Source: Pseudomonas quercus (GTDB taxonomy: Bacteria; Pseudomonadota; Gammaproteobacteria; Pseudomonadales; Pseudomonadaceae). From it: DNA of 64,000 bases. A program made the translations under genes and the position numbers. The notes beneath the pieces were generated by a model. That model had not been told where the DNA came from and did not search any database. It saw nothing but the letters and a program-made list of their open reading frames with translations. Of the stretch, positions 1 through 7,801 are shown piece by piece. The stretch's first letter is position 1. Every line of letters begins with the position of its first letter. The DNA lies in contig NZ_JAAVJI010000011.1 of NCBI RefSeq assembly GCF_012033695.1, positions 94,751-158,750 of the forward strand, in the 5' to 3' direction.

Positions 1-2
1 TG

Positions 3-416
3 GACTTCGGCGCCGGGTCAGGCGTGGCAGGCATCGCAGCAGCCCGTGCAGGGGCTGCCTGCGTAGTGGCGTGCGACCTGGACCCTATAGCCCTGGAGGC
101 CTGCCGAGCCAATGCAGCGCTCAATCGCGTGACGCTTGAATACCGCGACAACGCTTTTTCTGCTGGCGACAGCTTCGACCTGGCCAGCTTCGACCTGATA
201 GTGGCCGCCGATGTGTTGTACGACCGGGAAAACCTGCCGCTGCTGGCTGCCTTTCTGAAACGCGCCCCGCAGGCACTGGTGGCCGACTCTCGTATTCGAG
301 ACCTTAGCCACCCGTGCTATACCCGGCTGGCACACCTTCAGGCCATGACGCTGCCGGACCTGGCTGAACCTGAAGCGTTTCGCCAGGTAAGCCTGTACCA
401 CGGCCAGCGGCCGTGA
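3..416 (+). CDS. SAM-dependent methyltransferase, C-terminal part (5' end outside window)
   Basis: The reading frame is open from the left edge, so the true start lies outside the window. The first visible residues form a class I methyltransferase motif I (DFGAGSGVAGIAAA), which binds S-adenosylmethionine. An acidic residue pair (CDLDP) about 20 residues later would contact the ribose. AADVLYD fits motif IV of the family. The fold resembles the ETFB-lysine or small protein-lysine methyltransferases, but the substrate cannot be told from this fragment. It lies 61 bases upstream of cnoX on the same strand. Confidence 0.8.
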   Translation, partial: DFGAGSGVAGIAAARAGAACVVACDLDPIALEACRANAALNRVTLEYRDNAFSAGDSFDLASFDLIVAADVLYDRENLPLLAAFLKRAPQALVADSRIRDLSHPCYTRLAHLQAMTLPDLAEPEAFRQVSLYHGQRP

Positions 417-477
417 CTTTCAGCCGGCCACGGCAGCCATTATAGTGTCGCCAATCATGTCTTCTTCGAGAGTCACC

Positions 478-1350
478 ATGAGTCAGGCCACCGCTTACAT
501 TTTCGATGCCACCGATGCGAACTTCCAGCAGGAGGTCATCGAAAAATCATTCGACCAGCCCGTATTGGTGGATTTCTGGGCCGACTGGTGCGCGCCCTGC
601 AAGGCCTTGATGCCGGTGCTGGAAAAAATCACCGAGGGCTACCAGGGCGAGCTGCTGATGGCCAAGGTCAATTGCGACGTTGAACAGCAAGTGGTTGCCA
701 TGTTCGGTGTACGCAGCTTGCCTACCGTGGTGCTGTTCAAGGACGGCCAACCCGTGGATGGCTTCGCCGGTGCCCAACAGGAATCAGCCATCCGGGCCAT
801 GCTTGAACCTCATGTGGCCGAACCGGCTCCCGTGGCGGCCGATCCTTTTGAACAGGCTCAGGCATTGTTTGCAGAGGGCCACTACAGCGAGGCCGAAGCG
901 GCCCTGCAAGGCCTGCTGAGCGCGGACAACAGCAACATGGCCGCCTTGATCCTGTATGCCCGTTGCCTGGCAGAGCGCAACGCGTTAACCGAAGCTGAAA
1001 CCGTGCTGAACGCTGTGACCGGTGACGAACACAAGGCTGCATTGGCCGGGGCAAAAGCCCAATTGACCTTCCTGCGCCAGGCCGGCGACCTGCCGGATGC
1101 TGCAGACCTGAAAAGCCGCCTGGCCCAGAACCCTCAAGACGACGAAGCGGCCTACCAGCTGGCAATACGGCAACTGGCGCGCCAGCAATACGAGGGTGCC
1201 TTGGACGGCCTGCTCAAACTGTTCCAGCGCAACCGTAGCTACAATGAAGGCCTTGCGCACAAAACGCTGCTGCAGGTGTTCGACCTGCTGGGCAACGATC
1301 ACCCCTTGGTCACCACCTACCGCCGCAAGCTGTTCGCTGCCCTTTACTGA
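478..1350 (+). CDS. cnoX: Chaperedoxin CnoX/YbbN (thioredoxin domain plus TPR-like repeats)
   Basis: The 290-residue protein has an N-terminal thioredoxin domain (about 1-110) and a helical TPR-like C-terminal half. The family holds unfolding proteins under oxidative stress and hands them to GroEL/DnaK. The active site WCAPCK (C38, C41) is a complete CxxC. E. coli CnoX lacks this motif, so the Pseudomonas protein probably retains redox activity. The start at 478 matches the usual N-terminus MSQATAYIF; an in-frame ATG at 445 would add 11 residues not normal for the family. The 3' end overlaps the convergent next gene by 7 bases. Confidence 0.92.
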   Translation: MSQATAYIFDATDANFQQEVIEKSFDQPVLVDFWADWCAPCKALMPVLEKITEGYQGELLMAKVNCDVEQQVVAMFGVRSLPTVVLFKDGQPVDGFAGAQQESAIRAMLEPHVAEPAPVAADPFEQAQALFAEGHYSEAEAALQGLLSADNSNMAALILYARCLAERNALTEAETVLNAVTGDEHKAALAGAKAQLTFLRQAGDLPDAADLKSRLAQNPQDDEAAYQLAIRQLARQQYEGALDGLLKLFQRNRSYNEGLAHKTLLQVFDLLGNDHPLVTTYRRKLFAALY

Positions 1351-1694
1351 CCGCCTGCCCAGGTATAGAGCGGTGCGTCGGCGCCGCTCACTACCTGCAC
1401 CTGATCACAGTGACGCAGCCGCACCAACAGCCGTTTGCCGGCTGCCGCATTCCCTGTCAGCCCTTCCAGTTGCTCGAACAACGCTGGCCCGCTGATCTGC
1501 CCGCTGGCCTTGACCAGCGCCAACGCGTTCTGCCACACAGCGTCGGTAGCGGCTGGGCGTGGCTCGGGCGCGGCAGGCGTAGCCACCACCTGTGTGTTAT
1601 CCAGGGCGGCCTTCAGTTGCGCCCAATCACCCTCACCCATGTCTATGTTGAGGTCTATCGGCCACTGGCCGACCGTGCCCGTGATTCTGATCAT
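1344..1694 (-). CDS. Hypothetical protein, 116 aa
   Basis: Short, soluble, acidic protein of unknown function. The N-terminal half has a conserved-looking MIRITGTVGQWPIDLNID strand pattern, followed by a Pro/Ala-rich linker (about residues 38-52) and a helical C-terminal half. I know similar proteins only as uncharacterised Pseudomonas proteins. It is transcribed convergently with cnoX and overlaps its stop region by 7 bases. No signal peptide or membrane segment is visible. Confidence 0.7.
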   Translation of the reverse strand: MIRITGTVGQWPIDLNIDMGEGDWAQLKAALDNTQVVATPAAPEPRPAATDAVWQNALALVKASGQISGPALFEQLEGLTGNAAAGKRLLVRLRHCDQVQVVSGADAPLYTWAGGQ

Positions 1695-1769
1695 GCATTC
1701 ACCCTATAGCCCATGACAGCGACCTTAACATGAAGCTTCGAAGCAAACCCTAGCCGGAGAGGTAAAGCC

Positions 1770-1782
1770 GTTATAACATAAC
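1770..1782. promoter_or_regulatory. Zur box upstream of the DUF2796/ABC operon
   Basis: The sequence GTTATAACATAAC is an inverted repeat GTTAT-N3-ATAAC, the core of the gammaproteobacterial Zur operator (GTTATAATATAAC type). It lies 25 bases before the ATG of the DUF2796 gene, where bound Zur-Zn would block transcription. The operon behind it resembles PA4063-PA4066 of P. aeruginosa, which is known to respond to zinc limitation. Binding itself is inferred. Confidence 0.85.
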
Positions 1783-1807
1783 CAAATACCTCTAATGGAT
1801 CTTTCCC

Positions 1808-2392
1808 ATGCGCCACGCCCTGCTCGCCCTCTCCCTCTCACTATTGCCCGCCTTGGCACACGCTGCCACTGAGCCTGCTCATGCCCATGCCACGCTGGCG
1901 CCCCATGAGCACGGCACCGCGCGACTGGATGTTGCCCTAGACGGCCAAACCCTTGCCTTGGACCTGGACAGCCCCGGCATGAACCTGGTGGGGTTCGAGC
2001 ACGCACCTAGCACCGACGCCGACCGTGCCGCTATTGCGAAGGCACATGAACAGCTGGCAGCACCCGCTCAATTGTTCAACCTGCCCCCGGCCGCCAAGTG
2101 CAGCGCCACGCACCAGGAGCTGATTAGCCCACTGTTCGGTAACGCTGCTGTAGAACCTGCTGACCATGACCATGACGATGAAGATGATGGCGACGGCCAT
2201 CACCACGATCACAGCGATGTCGACGGGCACTTCCAGTTCACCTGCGAGCACCCTGAGGCGTTGAAGCGCCTGGACTTGAGCCGCTTCTTCACCACCTTCC
2301 CTGCGACCCATAAAGTGCTGGTGCAGGCCATTACCGCCAATGGCCAAGTGGGCGTTGAAGCGACACCTGACAACAGCACATTGGTGTTCTGA
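1808..2392 (+). CDS. DUF2796 (ZrgA-like) periplasmic zinc-associated protein
   Basis: The 194-residue protein has a signal peptide (about 1-19, ending AHA) and a His/Asp-rich segment at 119-141 (DHDHDDEDDGDGHHHDH) typical of metal binding. A second His cluster lies near the mature N-terminus (AHAHATLAPHEH), and two cysteines sit at 98 and 146. DUF2796 proteins include Vibrio ZrgA and P. aeruginosa PA4063, which belong to zinc-starvation operons. It is the first gene of a four-gene operon behind a Zur box. Likely role: periplasmic zinc binding or hand-over; the exact mechanism is not established. Confidence 0.88.
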   Translation: MRHALLALSLSLLPALAHAATEPAHAHATLAPHEHGTARLDVALDGQTLALDLDSPGMNLVGFEHAPSTDADRAAIAKAHEQLAAPAQLFNLPPAAKCSATHQELISPLFGNAAVEPADHDHDDEDDGDGHHHDHSDVDGHFQFTCEHPEALKRLDLSRFFTTFPATHKVLVQAITANGQVGVEATPDNSTLVF

Positions 2393-2394
2393 AC

Positions 2395-3102
2395 ATGGCG
2401 GCTGCGTTGATCGAACTGCACAACCTGGGTTATGCCTGGCCAGGGCAGCCGGAGTTGCTCGACCTGCCTGCCCTTGAGCTAGGCACAGGTGAAAGCCTGT
2501 TCTTGCGCGGCCCCAGCGGCAGTGGCAAAACCACGCTGCTGGGGTTGCTTGGCGGCGTTCAACTGCCTGATCGAGGGCAGGTACGGCTGCTGGGCCAGGA
2601 CCTGGCTCAGCTTCGCCAAGGGGCGCGCGACCGTTTTCGGGTGGACCACACCGGGTACATCTTTCAGCAGTTCAACCTCCTGCCTTTTCTGTCGGTTCGC
2701 GACAACGTACGCCTGCCGTGTCGCTTCTCCACCCTTCGCCTGGCCCGCGCGCAGCATCGCCACGGCAGCCTTGAGAAGGCCACCGATACGTTGCTGGAGC
2801 GGTTAGGCCTGCCCACCTCGCTGTTTGACCGGCGCGCCGATGCCTTGTCCATCGGCCAGCAGCAGCGTGTTGCCGCTGCCCGCGCCCTGATTGGCCAGCC
2901 CGAACTGGTGATTGCCGACGAGCCGACATCGGCACTGGACAGTGATGCACGGGAAGCCTTCCTGCGCCTGCTGTTTGAAGAATGCCAGGCGGGCGGTGCT
3001 GGCCTACTGTTCGTAAGCCACGATCAGAGTCTGGCACCGTTGTTCGACCGGGCTGAATCCCTCATGGACCTGAACCGCGCTACGCGCGCCCGGGAGGCCT
3101 GA
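2395..3102 (+). CDS. ABC transporter ATP-binding protein (LolD/MacB type), zinc-regulated operon
   Basis: The 235-residue ATPase carries Walker A GPSGSGKTT (39-47), Q-loop YIFQQFNLL, signature LSIGQQQR (151-158) and Walker B LVIADEP (171-177). The variant signature and short length fit the LolD/MacB/FtsE mechanotransmission family rather than an importer ATPase. It starts 2 bases after the DUF2796 stop, and its own stop overlaps the ATG of the permease gene. It presumably powers the FtsX-type permease encoded next; the homologous pair in P. aeruginosa is PA4064-PA4065. Confidence 0.9.
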   Translation: MAAALIELHNLGYAWPGQPELLDLPALELGTGESLFLRGPSGSGKTTLLGLLGGVQLPDRGQVRLLGQDLAQLRQGARDRFRVDHTGYIFQQFNLLPFLSVRDNVRLPCRFSTLRLARAQHRHGSLEKATDTLLERLGLPTSLFDRRADALSIGQQQRVAAARALIGQPELVIADEPTSALDSDAREAFLRLLFEECQAGGAGLLFVSHDQSLAPLFDRAESLMDLNRATRAREA

Positions 3103-4367
3103 TGCCGTTACTACGCCTTGCGCTGGCAAGCCTGGCCAACCGCCGCTTCACCGCCGCACTGACCGCCTTCGCCATTGCAGTTTCCGTGTGCCTGTTGCTG
3201 GCTGTAGAGCGCGTTCGCACCGAGGCGCGGGCGAGCTTTGCCAGCACCATCAGCGGTACGGACCTTGTCATCGGCGCCCGATCCGGCTCGATCAACCTGC
3301 TGCTGTATTCGGTATTCCGCATCGGCAACGCCACGAACAACATTCGCTGGAGCAGTTTCGAACACTATGCCCAAGACCCACGAGTAAAGTGGGCCATTCC
3401 AATTTCACTGGGCGACTCCCACCGGGGTTACCGCGTGATGGGCACCGATCACACTTACTTCGAGCATTACCACTATGGCCATGGCCAGGCCCTTGAACTG
3501 GCGCAAGGCCGTGCCTTCGCCGACGATCCGTTCGAAGTGGTACTGGGGGCCGAGGTTGCCGACGCCCTCCATTACAGTTTAGGCGATCATTTGGTACTGG
3601 CCCATGGTGTCGCCACCATCAGCTTGGTCAAGCATGACGACAAACCCTTCACGGTGGTAGGCATTCTCAAGCGTACGGGCACCCCTGTTGACCGCACGCT
3701 GCATATCAGCCTGGGCGGTATGGAGGCGATTCATGTGGACTGGCACAACGGCATGCCAGCACGAGGCGCCGAACGCATCAGCGCGGCCCAGGCACGCACC
3801 ATGGACCTTACGCCCAAGGCGATCACGGCCATGCTGATCGGCCTCAAGAACCGGGTGACCACCTTTGCCTTGCAGCGAGAGGTGAACGACTACCTGGACG
3901 AACCGTTATTGGCCATTCTGCCAGGCGTGGCCTTGCAGGAGCTGTGGAGCCTGATGGGTACGGCAGAGCAGGCATTGTTCGTTGTGTCGTTGTTTGTAGT
4001 GCTCACCGGTTTGATTGGCATGCTGACGGCCATTCTCACCAGCCTCAATGAGCGACGGCGGGAAATGGCTATTCTTCGCTCAGTGGGTGCGAGGCCTTGG
4101 CAGATCGCTGTGTTACTGGTTGCAGAGGCCGGCGCGTTGGCGGCAGCGGGCATCGTGGCCGGCGTAGCGCTGCTGTATGTGAGCATCGCCTGCGCGCAGG
4201 GTTATGTGCAGGCTAGCTATGGTTTATACCTGCCACTTACGTTACCCAGCGCCTATGAATGCGCGTTACTGGGGCTGGTATTCGGCGCTGCCCTCCTGAT
4301 CGGGGCCATTCCTGCCTGGCGGGCCTACCGGCAATCGTTGGCTGATGGCCTGACGGTCCATCTCTAG
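3102..4367 (+). CDS. ABC transporter permease, MacB/FtsX family
   Basis: The 421-residue membrane protein has one N-terminal transmembrane helix (about 15-35), a large periplasmic domain (about 40-280) and three C-terminal helices (about 290-320, 335-360, 385-405). This is the MacB/FtsX topology. The motif NERRREMAILRSVGA before the third helix is the family coupling region. The start codon overlaps the stop of the ATPase gene. With no peptide-importer features and a periplasmic His-rich partner, a mechanotransmission role on metal-binding envelope proteins is likelier than metal import through the membrane. Confidence 0.9.
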   Translation: MPLLRLALASLANRRFTAALTAFAIAVSVCLLLAVERVRTEARASFASTISGTDLVIGARSGSINLLLYSVFRIGNATNNIRWSSFEHYAQDPRVKWAIPISLGDSHRGYRVMGTDHTYFEHYHYGHGQALELAQGRAFADDPFEVVLGAEVADALHYSLGDHLVLAHGVATISLVKHDDKPFTVVGILKRTGTPVDRTLHISLGGMEAIHVDWHNGMPARGAERISAAQARTMDLTPKAITAMLIGLKNRVTTFALQREVNDYLDEPLLAILPGVALQELWSLMGTAEQALFVVSLFVVLTGLIGMLTAILTSLNERRREMAILRSVGARPWQIAVLLVAEAGALAAAGIVAGVALLYVSIACAQGYVQASYGLYLPLTLPSAYECALLGLVFGAALLIGAIPAWRAYRQSLADGLTVHL

Positions 4368-4376
4368 GAGCTATCT

Positions 4377-4889
4377 GTGCGCACCCTATTGCTAGCCTTG
4401 CTAATGGCCGTAAACACGGCCTATGCCGAACCGATTCGTGTATTGACTTGGGAGGCGTTGGTACCGCCAGACGCACCAAAAATCGCCCCGGTGCTCACCC
4501 CCATGCATGACCTCTCCAAATTAGGCACAGGGCTGGCCGAAGCAGCCCCAGCCGCCCACCAGCTTGCTCCCCATTCACCGGTGGTGAAGGCTTTGAATGG
4601 CCAACTCGTCAGGTTGCCCGGCTACATCGTACCGCTGGAGGTCAACGAAGAAGGGCGCACCACGGACTTTCTACTGGTGCCCTACTACGGCGCCTGCATC
4701 CATGTGCCCCCTCCGCCTTCCAACCAGATCGTTCATGTGACCAGTGAGCTGGGCGTGAAGGTAGAGGAGTTGTACCAGCCCTACTGGATCGAAGGCCCGA
4801 TGCAGGTCAAGGCCAGTAGCAGCGAGCTGGCCGAAGCGGGCTACCAGATGGAGGCAGAAAAGATTTTTGCCTACGAACTACCGGACTAG
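4377..4889 (+). CDS. DUF3299 domain periplasmic protein
   Basis: The 170-residue protein has a signal peptide (1-17, ending AYA) and one DUF3299 domain with its hallmark VPYYGACIHVPPPPSNQ (about 101-117). The start is GTG, preceded by AGGAGCTAT. It is the last gene of the Zur-box operon and matches PA4066 in position and domain. The conserved Cys and His in the hallmark could bind metal, but the function of DUF3299 is not known. The chain ends without a membrane anchor. Confidence 0.87.
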   Translation: MRTLLLALLMAVNTAYAEPIRVLTWEALVPPDAPKIAPVLTPMHDLSKLGTGLAEAAPAAHQLAPHSPVVKALNGQLVRLPGYIVPLEVNEEGRTTDFLLVPYYGACIHVPPPPSNQIVHVTSELGVKVEELYQPYWIEGPMQVKASSSELAEAGYQMEAEKIFAYELPD

Positions 4890-4934
4890 AGCACTTGGTG
4901 CGACACAGCGCCGCAGACAGTGATAGTGCCGTTA

Positions 4935-4948
4935 TTGATCTGGATCAA
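4935..4948. promoter_or_regulatory. Anr/FNR box upstream of oprG
   Basis: TTGATCTGGATCAA is a perfect match to the Anr/FNR consensus TTGAT-N4-ATCAA. Its centre is about 65 bases before the oprG ATG, consistent with class II activation at about -41.5 and a short leader. oprG of P. aeruginosa is known to be induced under low oxygen through Anr. Confidence 0.88.
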
Positions 4949-5006
4949 TAGTCGGCGAGGGATGGGCGTTCAGGATTGAACTCATTCGCCTACCCATGGA
5001 GCTGTC

Positions 5007-5705
5007 ATGAAAACGTCTGCCATCAGTGCCGCTGTACTTGCCCTGGCACTGGCTACCCCCACCGCCTTCGCCCATCAGGCCGGGGACTTCATCATCCGCG
5101 CTGGCGCCGCAAGGGTGTCACCTGCCGAGGACAGCGGCGAGCTCAAGCTCGATGGCGCGCGTATCAGTGGCACCAAGGCTACACTTGATGGCGACACCCA
5201 ATTGGGCCTGGCCTTCGCTTACATGCTGACCGACTACGTAGGCATCGAACTGCTGGCCGCCACGCCTTTCCAGCACAGGGTTGGCGTTAAAGGTATCAGC
5301 AACGCGACAGGCATCGACGGGCTGGATGGCAAGCTGGGCGATATCAAACAACTACCCCCTACCCTGTCCCTCCAGTATTACCCCATGGCCCCTACGTCGC
5401 GCTTTCAGCCTTACGCCGGGGTTGGCGTGAACTATACGATGTTCTTCGATGAGGACCTGAGCAGCGAACGCAAGACTCAAGGCTTCAGCCACCTCAAGCT
5501 GCAGGACTCCATTGGCCTGGCTGGCCAGGTAGGCCTGGACTACATGCTGACCGACCACCTGATGTTCAACGCTGCCGTGTGGTATGCCGACATCAATACC
5601 AAGGCCAGTGTGGATGGCCCGACAGCCTTGGGCGTAGGCCGTACCAAGGTGAACGTGGACGTAGACCCCTGGGTGTATATGGTGGGGCTAGGGTACAAGT
5701 TTTAA
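5007..5705 (+). CDS. oprG: Outer membrane protein OprG (OmpW family)
   Basis: The 232-residue precursor has a signal peptide (about 1-22, ending AFA) and mature part HQAGDFIIRAGAARVSP, the typical OmpW/OprG start. Repeated amphipathic strands and a terminal aromatic residue (GLGYKF) indicate an eight-stranded barrel. The family forms a narrow channel for small hydrophobic or amino-acid solutes and responds to oxygen and iron. The gene stands alone, with an Anr box upstream. The length is normal for OprG. Confidence 0.94.
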   Translation: MKTSAISAAVLALALATPTAFAHQAGDFIIRAGAARVSPAEDSGELKLDGARISGTKATLDGDTQLGLAFAYMLTDYVGIELLAATPFQHRVGVKGISNATGIDGLDGKLGDIKQLPPTLSLQYYPMAPTSRFQPYAGVGVNYTMFFDEDLSSERKTQGFSHLKLQDSIGLAGQVGLDYMLTDHLMFNAAVWYADINTKASVDGPTALGVGRTKVNVDVDPWVYMVGLGYKF

Positions 5706-5758
5706 TATCGGCGCCTTCGCCAGCAACCACATGCACCCTGTCGTATATGGCCTGTAGA

Positions 5759-5787
5759 CCCGGCCGGAGCCAAAGGCGGAGGCCGGG
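5759..5787 (+). terminator. Possible oprG terminator hairpin
   Basis: Inverted repeat CCCGGCC (5759-5765) / GGCCGGG (5781-5787) lies 54 bases after the oprG stop. There is no T-run after it, so this is a weak call; it may only stabilise the 3' end. Confidence 0.35.
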
Positions 5788-5795
5788 AAGCACTG

Positions 5796-5845
5796 GAACT
5801 TACCAGAACCTACCGGGACCTACCGGAACCTACCGGGACCTACCT
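5796..5845. repeat. Five tandem 10-bp repeats
   Basis: Five head-to-tail copies of a 10-mer: GAACTTACCA, GAACCTACCG, GGACCTACCG, GAACCTACCG, GGACCTACCT. They end one base before the stop codon of the convergent epimerase gene. They are too short and lack spacers, so this is not a CRISPR array; slippage probably made them. Confidence 0.85.
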
Positions 5846-5846
5846 G

Positions 5847-6785
5847 TCAGCGGCTCCCATCATCCAGCAAGCGCCGCAGTCCCGTTTCCAGCGGGGTTGT
5901 GTCGCCTAGCGTAAACTGCGCCAGCAGCCGCGCGTTGTTGGCGCGTGAATGCCGAATATCCCCCGCCCTGGCCGGCTGATAGGTGATCGCTGGCAGCCCG
6001 CCCACTACCGTGCCTAGCGCCTCCAGCAACTGGTTGAGTGATGTGGCGTGGTTCAACCCTACGTTGAAGGGCCCCTCTGGTGCGCTTGAGGCCTCCAAGG
6101 CCTGCACCATCAAGCCAACCAGGTCTTCCACATAGAAAAAATCACGGGTCTGCTCGCCGTCCCCAAATACAGTAATCGGCAAACCGGCCTGTGCGCGCTG
6201 GGCGAAAATGCTGATCACGCCTGAATAAGGTGAAGAGGGATCCTGGCGAGGGCCATAGATATTGAAGAACCTAAACACCACCGGCTCCAGGCCGTGCTCA
6301 CGCCGGTAGAAATCCAGGTAGTGCTCGCTGGCCAGCTTGTCGGCGGCATAAGGGGTCAGGGGTGCCTTGGTAACGGCTTCATCAATCGCCTCGCCCTCGC
6401 CGTTATTGCCGTAGATGGCGGCGCTGGATGCGAACAGCACACGGCGAACCTGGCTAGCCCGCAACGCCTCACACAGGTTCAGCGTGGTCACGAAATTGCT
6501 TTGATGCGTTGCTACAGGGTCTTCCACCGACGCTTGTACCGACGCCACCGCCGCCAGGTGCACGGCAGCCCCACAACCTTGCGTGGCCTGTGCAAGCAGC
6601 GCCGTATCGGCAGCATCACCCACGTACAACTGCAGGTGTGGATGCCCCAACGGGAGGTTTTCACGCTTGCCTGTGGACAGGTTGTCCAGCACACGTACGG
6701 CATAGCCGCGCGCCAATAGCGCGTGGACCAAGTGGGAACCAATGAAACCGGCACCGCCGGTAATCAGAATGGGGCGATCAGCCAT
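5847..6785 (-). CDS. NAD-dependent epimerase/dehydratase (UDP-sugar 4-epimerase-like)
   Basis: The 312-residue extended SDR has the NAD-binding GGAGFIG at 10-16, the SSAAIYG serine region and the YAADK catalytic Tyr/Lys pair. FFNIYGPRQDP and GDGEQTRDFFYVEDL are typical of UDP-glucose or UDP-GlcNAc 4-epimerases and related dehydratases. The start MADRPILITGG at 6785 was chosen because it overlaps the upstream gene by only 8 bases; an upstream ATG at 6911 would add 42 residues without homology. It is co-transcribed with the RmlD-like gene. The product probably feeds cell-surface glycan synthesis; the substrate is not known. Confidence 0.88.
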   Translation of the reverse strand: MADRPILITGGAGFIGSHLVHALLARGYAVRVLDNLSTGKRENLPLGHPHLQLYVGDAADTALLAQATQGCGAAVHLAAVASVQASVEDPVATHQSNFVTTLNLCEALRASQVRRVLFASSAAIYGNNGEGEAIDEAVTKAPLTPYAADKLASEHYLDFYRREHGLEPVVFRFFNIYGPRQDPSSPYSGVISIFAQRAQAGLPITVFGDGEQTRDFFYVEDLVGLMVQALEASSAPEGPFNVGLNHATSLNQLLEALGTVVGGLPAITYQPARAGDIRHSRANNARLLAQFTLGDTTPLETGLRRLLDDGSR

Positions 6786-7662
6786 GGCGGTAATACCGGT
6801 CCAGCAGGGTCGGCAGGCCGGCGCGCCAGGCGCGTGGCTTGATGCCGAACGTATGTAGGATTTTCTTGCAGGCCAGCACAGCGTGCTGGGGTTCTTCTGC
6901 AGCGTCGGCACGGGCGGCGTGTGCCTGTGGGGTCGGCGCCCGGACGCTCAAGGCACGCAACCCGGCCGCCTCGGCCAGAATGGCCTGGCCAAGTGCGACC
7001 GCGGTGGTGGCCTCATTGCCGGCGTAGTGGTACGTCCCCCATAACGGCGCAGCGCAATCAAGCTGCTTGATAACGGAGAGCACCACGCGCGCCGCATCAT
7101 CGATAGGTGTGGGGTTGCCACGGCGGTCATCCGCCAGTCGTACTTCGCTGGCTGTTTCCGCGCGTTTCAGGAAGCGGCCCAGCAAGCCATCGGCGCTGTC
7201 ATCAAGCAACCAGCCAAAGCGTAGCAGCACGTGCTGAGGGCAGATGGCGCGTACGCTCTGCTCGATACGCCACAAGGCCTGGCCGCGTACCCCCAAGGGA
7301 AGCGGCTCGTCCTTTTCGCTGTAGGCGGTAGCACGGGCGCCGTCGAATACTCGATAGCTAGAGGGCTGGATCAATACGATGCCGTGGTGCTGACACAATT
7401 CGGCCAGGCGCTCCACCGCTCGCTCCTGCGCGGCAAGCTGTGATTCACTCACCTGCGCGGCCTGAAACCAGTCATGGTAATAGGCAAGGTTTACCAGCGC
7501 ATCCGGGCGGGTATCGTCGAGCAATTGGGTCAGGCTGGAAGCGTCCCAGACGGTATCCGGGGGGCGGGGGGCCAGGAAGCCGATGTCTTCCTCGGCACCT
7601 TGGCGAATCAGCGCTTGACCAAGGGCGCTACCGCCGCCCAACAGCATTAGGCGCATTCGCAT
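6778..7662 (-). CDS. RmlD-like sugar nucleotide-binding protein
   Basis: The 294-residue protein belongs to the SDR/RmlD_sub_bind family. It has an altered N-terminal nucleotide motif LLGGGSALGQAL, the PSSYRVFDG region in place of the usual SSTDYVFDG, and GNPTPIDDAARVV near the C-terminal half. The normal YxxxK pair is not obvious: GQALWRIE stands where G-x-x-K would be expected. It may therefore be a degenerate dTDP-4-dehydrorhamnose reductase relative. Its stop overlaps the epimerase start, so the two are translationally coupled. Confidence 0.8.
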   Translation of the reverse strand: MRMRLMLLGGGSALGQALIRQGAEEDIGFLAPRPPDTVWDASSLTQLLDDTRPDALVNLAYYHDWFQAAQVSESQLAAQERAVERLAELCQHHGIVLIQPSSYRVFDGARATAYSEKDEPLPLGVRGQALWRIEQSVRAICPQHVLLRFGWLLDDSADGLLGRFLKRAETASEVRLADDRRGNPTPIDDAARVVLSVIKQLDCAAPLWGTYHYAGNEATTAVALGQAILAEAAGLRALSVRAPTPQAHAARADAAEEPQHAVLACKKILHTFGIKPRAWRAGLPTLLDRYYRHG

Positions 7663-7801
7663 AGAGTTAGCAGGTCCAATCCGAAGTGTTCAGCGCATGG
7701 CCAAGCCATCGCAGGACTGGCCATTTTGCGTGTTTATTGGTCGTTAGTCACCCTGTAGGCAAAGTTTCCCCTGCCTCCCCTCCCTCCACGCTTCGGTGGC
7801 G

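Noticed and set aside
5796..5845. CRISPR-like repeats
   Set aside because: Units are 10 bp, directly adjacent and without spacers; no cas genes in the window.
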